From positions 1 to 9,721 of the forward strand of contig JAMFRY010000006.1 of the NCBI GenBank assembly GCA_026225015.1: a stretch of DNA of 9,721 bases, given 5' to 3'. The stretch is from Alphaproteobacteria bacterium (GTDB lineage: Bacteria > Pseudomonadota > Alphaproteobacteria > Acetobacterales > Acetobacteraceae). Below, one piece after another: positions 5,891 through 9,721 of this stretch. How positions within the stretch are numbered: position 1 is the first letter of the stretch; each line of letters begins with the position of its first letter. A program made the translations under genes and the position numbers. The notes below the pieces were generated by a model, which searched no databases, was not told where the DNA came from, and saw nothing but the letters and a program-made list of their open reading frames with translations.

Positions 5891-6964
5891 TCATTGCAGA
5901 ACGATTTCCACGCGGCGGTTCTGCGGCTCGCGCACGCCGGGACCGGTCGGGACCAGCAGATGTGTCTCACCATAGGCCTGCGTATCGATTTCCGAGGCCG
6001 ATACGCCGTCGGCCACCAGCCGCGCGGCAACGGCCTTGGCGCGGCGCCAGGAAAGTCCGAGATTATAGGTCGGCGTGCCGGAGGTATCGGTGTAGCCGGA
6101 AACAACGAGGCGGGTAATCTGGACGGCTTTACTGTCCCCGGCGGCCTCCGCAATCACGCTCACCGCGCGCGGGGTGAGGTTGTATTTATCCCAATCGAAG
6201 AACACCAGATAGGTTTTGGATGGGGCCGGGGCCGGGGCCGCCACCGGAGTCGGGACCAGCGCGGGAGTTGGCGCCGGCGGCGGCGGATTGAAGATTTGAT
6301 AGCGCACGCCTACCAGGAAGGAATGTGTGGATTCCTGACCCATGTGGATACTGCCGCCGAAGCTGCTCACCTGGTGCGGCCGGCTTTGGACCAGCTGCAT
6401 GAAGCGATATTCCGCGGTGATGGATAGGCCTGGAACCTGCGCCACCGGATAAGAGAGGCCCGCGATCACGTCGTAGGCCAGGCTCACCTTGTTGTTGAAA
6501 ACCTGGCCAAAATGCCCGCTGACCGCATTATAGGAGTCAATCGAAGGATCATAGGCAACGGTTTGAAAACCCAGGCCGGCGCCGATGAACGGGAAAACTG
6601 GCAGACCAACCGAGGCATCGTATAAACCGTTGATGAAACCACCGTAATCTTTCTCGGCGCCACCCGTCGCGGTTTGCAGGCTGGAGCTGTCGTCAATTTT
6701 ATGGGCGGTATTATGGATGTAGTCACCGGCGAGCTCGACGCGAAAACCGTCGCCAAAACCATAACCGATGCCGCCGGTTGTCGCGTAGCCCAATTTGTAC
6801 TGGTAGCGTCCCGTATCGCCGGTGTCCGACAATTTAAAAGGGACGGGTTGGAGTAACCCGGCGCCGCCGTTGACGAAGACATAAGGGCCGGTGACAGGCT
6901 GGGAGTGGGCTACTACCGGCAGAACGAGGCACGTTGCGGCGGCGAGGATGGTACGTAAGTTCAT
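5891..6964 (-). CDS. OmpA-family outer-membrane protein, paralogue 2
   Basis: The layout matches paralogue 1 in a 357-aa product. The signal peptide ends at AHS (residue 21), the barrel spans about 22-225 ending RYQIF, and the Pro/Ala linker runs about 226-249. The OmpA domain at 250-357 has D293 and R308 at the peptidoglycan-binding positions. By hand count 86 of 108 residues of the C-terminal domain are identical to paralogue 1, and the last 21 residues are the same. The barrels keep shared strands (GIGYGF, FRVEL, YRFMQLVQSR, NPPPP) but differ in the segments expected to be surface loops, for example 90-106 and 138-160. The start at 6964 has GGAG about 8 bases upstream. No good terminator separates it from paralogue 1, so partial read-through is possible. 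A TATAAT box lies upstream. Confidence 0.92.
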   Translation of the reverse strand: MNLRTILAAATCLVLPVVAHSQPVTGPYVFVNGGAGLLQPVPFKLSDTGDTGRYQYKLGYATTGGIGYGFGDGFRVELAGDYIHNTAHKIDDSSSLQTATGGAEKDYGGFINGLYDASVGLPVFPFIGAGLGFQTVAYDPSIDSYNAVSGHFGQVFNNKVSLAYDVIAGLSYPVAQVPGLSITAEYRFMQLVQSRPHQVSSFGGSIHMGQESTHSFLVGVRYQIFNPPPPAPTPALVPTPVAAPAPAPSKTYLVFFDWDKYNLTPRAVSVIAEAAGDSKAVQITRLVVSGYTDTSGTPTYNLGLSWRRAKAVAARLVADGVSASEIDTQAYGETHLLVPTGPGVREPQNRRVEIVLQ

Positions 6965-6997
6965 AAGTTCTCCAACCTAGTATTGCGCTTTATCGAC

Positions 6998-7003
6998 ATT
7001 ATA
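6998..7003 (-). promoter_or_regulatory. Candidate -10 box for porin 2
   Basis: TATAAT (7003-6998 on the minus strand) is a perfect -10 hexamer 33 bases upstream of the start codon. The -35 region at normal spacing (around 7021-7026, GATGTT) is poor, so an activator or another sigma factor may be involved. The call rests on the hexamer alone. Confidence 0.4.
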
Positions 7004-7113
7004 GCGATGGCCGATTGCAAAACATCAGGCCATGCCAACGACAGCGATAACATTCTCAGATTGTTGTAAATCGGGCACAGTTTTTGGCGCCGCCAGGCGA
7101 TTCCGCACGCAAA

Positions 7114-7147
7114 CAAAAAAACGGCGCCGCTTGTGGCGGCGCCGTTT
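7114..7147 (-). terminator. Strong rho-independent terminator of the cold-shock gene
   Basis: ACGGCGCCGC (7121-7130) and GCGGCGCCGT (7136-7145) pair perfectly around a 5-base loop TTGTG, and two flanking A-T pairs extend the stem to 12 bp. On the minus strand the stem runs into a TTTTTTT tract. It starts 26 bases after the csp stop codon and also insulates the porin gene downstream. Confidence 0.93.
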
Positions 7148-7173
7148 AAAAACTGAAGCAGACTAAGCCGCTT

Positions 7174-7380
7174 TTAGGCGACTTGCAGATTTTCCGCCGA
7201 CAGCTTGCCCTGCTGGCCGCTTTGAATCTCATAGCGGATCTTCTGGCCCTCGTTCAGCGTGCCGAGCTTGGCACGCTCAACGGCCGAAATGTGCACGAAC
7301 ACATCTTTCGAACCGTCATCCGGCTGAATGAAACCATAGCCTTTTTGCGCGTTGAACCACTTAACTGTACCTGATGCCAT
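7174..7380 (-). CDS. CspA-family cold-shock protein
   Basis: This 68-aa single cold-shock domain protein is an RNA chaperone that binds single-stranded RNA and DNA in the cytoplasm. RNP1 is seen as KGYGFI (residues 13-18) and RNP2 as VFVHIS (27-32), after the usual opening MASGTVKWFNAQ. The ATG at 7380 is decided by a strong Shine-Dalgarno (AGGAGA) 6-11 bases upstream and by the family's start. The reading frame stays open upstream for 72 codons, right back to the lipoprotein stop, but that extension has no domain and lacks a good start. The gene has its own terminator. No convincing -35/-10 pair was found in the 216-base leader region, so the promoter is unknown. Cold induction is typical of only some family members and cannot be claimed here. 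Confidence 0.95.
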   Translation of the reverse strand: MASGTVKWFNAQKGYGFIQPDDGSKDVFVHISAVERAKLGTLNEGQKIRYEIQSGQQGKLSAENLQVA

Positions 7381-7596
7381 AACGCATCTCCTAACAAACA
7401 GCGACCCACGACGTGCGGGCCAAAAATACTCTTCAACTGTTGGAAAGCGTCGTGGCCGCGACAGGATCGCAGAGAAGGCACGCAACAACCAGAACGAAAA
7501 GCGCCGTTCGAGTACTCTATACCTTTTCTGCCCAGGACGCCAGGGCAGGTTGTCCGGCAGGTTGTCCGGCAGGTTGCCCGGGAGGTTGTCCGGCGA
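7381..7596 (-). promoter_or_regulatory. Gap between efflux lipoprotein and csp: leader region with tandem repeats
   Basis: This 216-base gap should hold the csp promoter and leader. On the minus strand TATAGA (7523-7518) is a possible -10 box without a good -35. An inverted repeat CTGCCC (7528-7533) / GGGCAG (7543-7548) abuts the tandem repeat block. No terminator for the lipoprotein gene is visible, so its transcript may continue into csp and end at 7114-7147. Confidence 0.3.
7544..7591. repeat. Four-copy 12-bp tandem repeat
   Basis: The unit GGCAGGTTGTCC is repeated head to tail: copies at 7544-7555 and 7556-7567 are identical, 7568-7579 has one change (GCCC), and 7580-7591 has one change (GGGAGG). 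A fifth copy breaks down after GGC (7592-7594). The block ends 5 bases before the stop codon of the efflux lipoprotein, on its downstream side. Being a multiple of three, each unit would encode Asp-Asn-Leu-Pro in the frame shared by the two flanking genes. It looks like a slippage-type minisatellite that could vary in copy number between strains. Confidence 0.9.
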
Positions 7597-9009
7597 TCAA
7601 CGCGCTGGAGCCGCCTGCCAGCCGCCGCCGAGATCCTGGATCAGGGAAATGCTGTCGATCAGCCGATCCTGCTGAACGGTTACCAAGTTTTGCTGATCGG
7701 AGAGCAAGGTCGCCTGGGCGGTGACGACGGTGGTGTAGGCTTGCGTGCCGGCCTCGTATTCGTTCAGCGCGATCTGCACGGCGCGCGCGGCGTCAGCCAC
7801 CGCTGCCTGTTCGACCGCTTCCTGTTGGGCCAGAATGCGCAGATTGGACAGATCATCCTCGACATCCTGAAACGCGGTAAGCACGGTCTGCCGGTAATTG
7901 GCGATACTCGCATCATAGGCGAATTCCGCGGCCTTGACGGTTGCAATGCGCGCACCGCCCTCGAACAAGGTTTCACTGCCGCTGGCGCCCAATGACCACA
8001 GGGCATTGCTGACCGAAAACAGGCCGCCGATCGGGTCTGCCGCATAGCCGCCTAAAGCGGAGAGGCTGATATCGGGATAAAAGGCCGACTCGGCGACGCC
8101 AATCTGAGCGTTTTGCTCGGCCATGGTGCGTTCCGCCGCGGCGATGTCGGGCCGGCGCTGCAGCAGCGTGGAGGGCAAAACCAGGGGAATTTCGGGAATT
8201 GTGGCCAGCAACCCGCCGGGCGGGAGCGAAAGATCGCTCGGCGCATGGCCGGCCAGCACCGCGACGGCGTGTTCGAATTGCGCCCGCACGGCGCCCTCGC
8301 CGATCAGCTGGGCCTGCGCGCCTTCAAGCTGGGTGCGCGCGGTAATCACGTCGGAGGGCGCGGCGATGCCGGCATTGAACTGGTTTTGGGTGATCTGCAG
8401 GCTGTGCTGAAAGGCGCTCACGGTTTGCTTAAGGAGCGAGATATTGGCGTCGGCGGCGCGCAGATCGACATAATCGGTGGCGAGCGTGGCCTGCGCGGAG
8501 AGCGTGGCATTAGCGAGATCGGCCTGGCTTACCTGCGCCGCAGCAATATCACCCTGTACTTCGCGGCGGATTTTGCCCCAGATATCGGGCGTCCAGCCGA
8601 TGCTGCCCTCGAATGTGCCGGAGGTTCGCGGCCCGATACTGATGGACGCGCCGCTGGAACCGCTGCCCGAACCGGCGCGGGTGGCGCTGCCGGTAAGGCC
8701 GACCGTTGGGAACAGCCCGCCGCGTGTTTCGGCGACGATCTCCTGCGCTTCTTGATATGCCGCAACATCGGCTGCCACGGTCTGGTTGGAGACCACTACC
8801 AGCGGTTCCAGCCGGTTAAGATCGGGATCATTAAATAATATCCACCATTTCCCTTTCGGGATTCCATCCGCCGGATTTGCCTGCGTCCAGCCGGGCGGCG
8901 CCTCCTTGAAGCCGGCGGGCACGATCGCTGCGGGGCGGTGGTAATTGGGGCCGGCCATGCAGCTGCTCAGTGCAGTGACCAGAAACAGCGGGACGATGCG
9001 GTACTTCAT
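7597..9009 (-). CDS. NodT/OprM-type outer-membrane efflux lipoprotein
   Basis: This 470-aa protein is the TolC-like outer-membrane channel of a tripartite RND exporter. The signal peptide ends in a lipobox LSSC with the lipidated cysteine at 17, followed by GPNYHRP, typical of the NodT family. Two outer-membrane efflux repeats follow. The first covers about residues 60-255, with the strand region around 100-145 and a helical hairpin at 150-250. The second covers about 275-465 and contains LLQRRPDIAAAERTMAEQNA (282-301) and IGVAESAFYPDISLSALGGY (303-322). The end GGGW (461-464) is also typical. I prefer ATG 9009, with GGAGA just upstream, over GTG 9033, which overlaps the pump gene stop and adds eight residues before the signal peptide. 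The gene begins 20 bases after the MdtC-like gene, so the two are an operon. Confidence 0.93.
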   Translation of the reverse strand: MKYRIVPLFLVTALSSCMAGPNYHRPAAIVPAGFKEAPPGWTQANPADGIPKGKWWILFNDPDLNRLEPLVVVSNQTVAADVAAYQEAQEIVAETRGGLFPTVGLTGSATRAGSGSGSSGASISIGPRTSGTFEGSIGWTPDIWGKIRREVQGDIAAAQVSQADLANATLSAQATLATDYVDLRAADANISLLKQTVSAFQHSLQITQNQFNAGIAAPSDVITARTQLEGAQAQLIGEGAVRAQFEHAVAVLAGHAPSDLSLPPGGLLATIPEIPLVLPSTLLQRRPDIAAAERTMAEQNAQIGVAESAFYPDISLSALGGYAADPIGGLFSVSNALWSLGASGSETLFEGGARIATVKAAEFAYDASIANYRQTVLTAFQDVEDDLSNLRILAQQEAVEQAAVADAARAVQIALNEYEAGTQAYTTVVTAQATLLSDQQNLVTVQQDRLIDSISLIQDLGGGWQAAPAR

Positions 9010-9029
9010 AAAATCTCCGGCCAAGCGCA

Positions 9030-9721
9030 TCACACGGGTTCCGCGATGCCGCGCGGCGGCGCCGTGTTGGGTCGGCCGCGCAGGCGGGTGCCGAGACGGT
9101 CCATGAACACATAGATCACCGGCGTGGTGTATAAAGTCAGCGCCTGGCTCACGATCAAACCGCCGATGATGGTGATGCCCAAAGGCTGCCGCAATGAAGC
9201 CCCCTGCCCCAGCGCGATGGCCAGTGGCACCGCGCCCAGAATCGCGGCGCAGGTCGTCATCAGGATCGGCCGGAAGCGCAGGCTTGCCGCCAGAAAAATT
9301 GCCGCTTCCGGCGTGAGATGGTCCGAGCGCTCCACCTGCAGCGCGAAATCGATCATCAGAATGGCGTTCTTTTTCACGATGCCGATAAGCAGGATAACGC
9401 CGATAAGCGCGATGATGGTGAGCGGCGTGTTGAGCAACAGCAATAGCAGCAGCGCGCCGATCCCGGCCGAGGGGATGGTGGAGATGATGGTGATGGGGTG
9501 GATGGTGCTCTCATAGAGAATCCCAAGCACGATATAAACCGCGGCGAGCGCTGCCAGGATCAGCAGCGGCTCGGCGCCGAGGGAGGATTGAAATGCCGCC
9601 GCCGTGCCGGCGAAGCCGCCATGGATCGAAAGCGGCACGTCCAGATCGCTCATGGTTTTTTGAATCGCGGCCGCCGCGGTGCCGAGCGCCACGTTGGCCG
9701 GAAGGCTGAAGCTGATGGTGC
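9030..9721 (-). CDS. mdtC: MdtC-like RND multidrug efflux permease, C-terminal part
   Basis: Only the last 229 residues are in the window, the 5' end lying beyond the right edge. RND pumps are inner-membrane proton antiporters of about 1030 residues that export drugs, solvents or metabolites. The fragment begins at the end of the second periplasmic domain (GGFAGTAAAFQSSL at 34-47) and includes the last five membrane segments at about 51-69, 76-97, 100-128, 150-172 and 181-207. IVKKNAILMIDFAL (114-127) carries the conserved TM10 lysine of the proton relay. GASLRQPLGITIIGG and LTLYTTPVIYVFMDRL are closely MdtC-like. It is followed by the NodT-type channel gene, so an mdtAB-like adaptor and partner pump probably precede it. 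The MdtB/MdtC distinction is from remembered sequence similarity and is moderately sure. Confidence 0.88.
   Translation of the reverse strand, partial: TISFSLPANVALGTAAAAIQKTMSDLDVPLSIHGGFAGTAAAFQSSLGAEPLLILAALAAVYIVLGILYESTIHPITIISTIPSAGIGALLLLLLLNTPLTIIALIGVILLIGIVKKNAILMIDFALQVERSDHLTPEAAIFLAASLRFRPILMTTCAAILGAVPLAIALGQGASLRQPLGITIIGGLIVSQALTLYTTPVIYVFMDRLGTRLRGRPNTAPPRGIAEPV

Noticed and set aside
7381..7488. TTG-initiated N-terminal extension of the cold-shock protein
   Set aside because: The extra 36 residues match no part of the CspA family, and the strong Shine-Dalgarno points to the ATG at 7380.
7544..7591. Short repeat block considered as a CRISPR array
   Set aside because: The units are 12 bp and directly abut each other without spacers, so it is a plain tandem repeat. 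No cas genes are near.
8113..8838. 241-codon plus-strand open frame
   Set aside because: It is fully antisense to the efflux lipoprotein gene and has no family signature.

Overview
The window looks like ordinary chromosome from a GC-rich alphaproteobacterium. Protein flavour (rhizobial-type dihydroorotase, short YgfZ, paired OmpA-family porins, MdtC/NodT efflux genes) suggests Acetobacteraceae or a relative, but that placement is inference from recalled family sequences, not a search. Nothing here is a clear mobile element, CRISPR array, prophage or obviously new multi-gene system. The one accessory-looking segment is a small toxin-antitoxin pair just after a tRNA-Ser gene.

Left part (1-3572): a dihydroorotase gene (minus strand, its last codons lost at the left edge) is divergent from a YgfZ/GcvT-like folate-binding protein gene. 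That gene converges on yajC (minus), with an AT-rich perfect inverted repeat between them. yajC is in turn divergent from a DUF815-type AAA ATPase. Both divergent gaps hold palindromes and promoter-like boxes.

Middle (3605-4636): tRNA-Ser(UGA) with encoded CCA, then a RelE/ParE-type toxin followed after 5 nt by an HTH antitoxin. The toxin-first order and the antitoxin layout match known alphaproteobacterial pairs. A strong hairpin terminator lies between this pair and the convergent porin gene.

Porins (4637-6964, minus): two adjacent paralogous OmpA-family proteins of 358 and 357 aa. Each has a signal peptide, a beta-barrel, a Pro/Ala linker and a peptidoglycan-binding OmpA domain. The C-terminal domains are about 80% identical by hand count, while the barrel loops differ, as expected for a tandem duplication with surface-loop divergence.

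Right part (7114-9721, minus): the 3' end of an MdtC-like RND pump gene is followed at 20 nt by a NodT/OprM-type outer-membrane lipoprotein, which would give a tripartite exporter whose adaptor should lie beyond the right edge. After a 216-nt gap comes a CspA-family cold-shock gene with a textbook terminator. The gap carries four copies of a 12-bp tandem repeat right after the lipoprotein stop codon. No gene-free stretch exceeds 300 bases.
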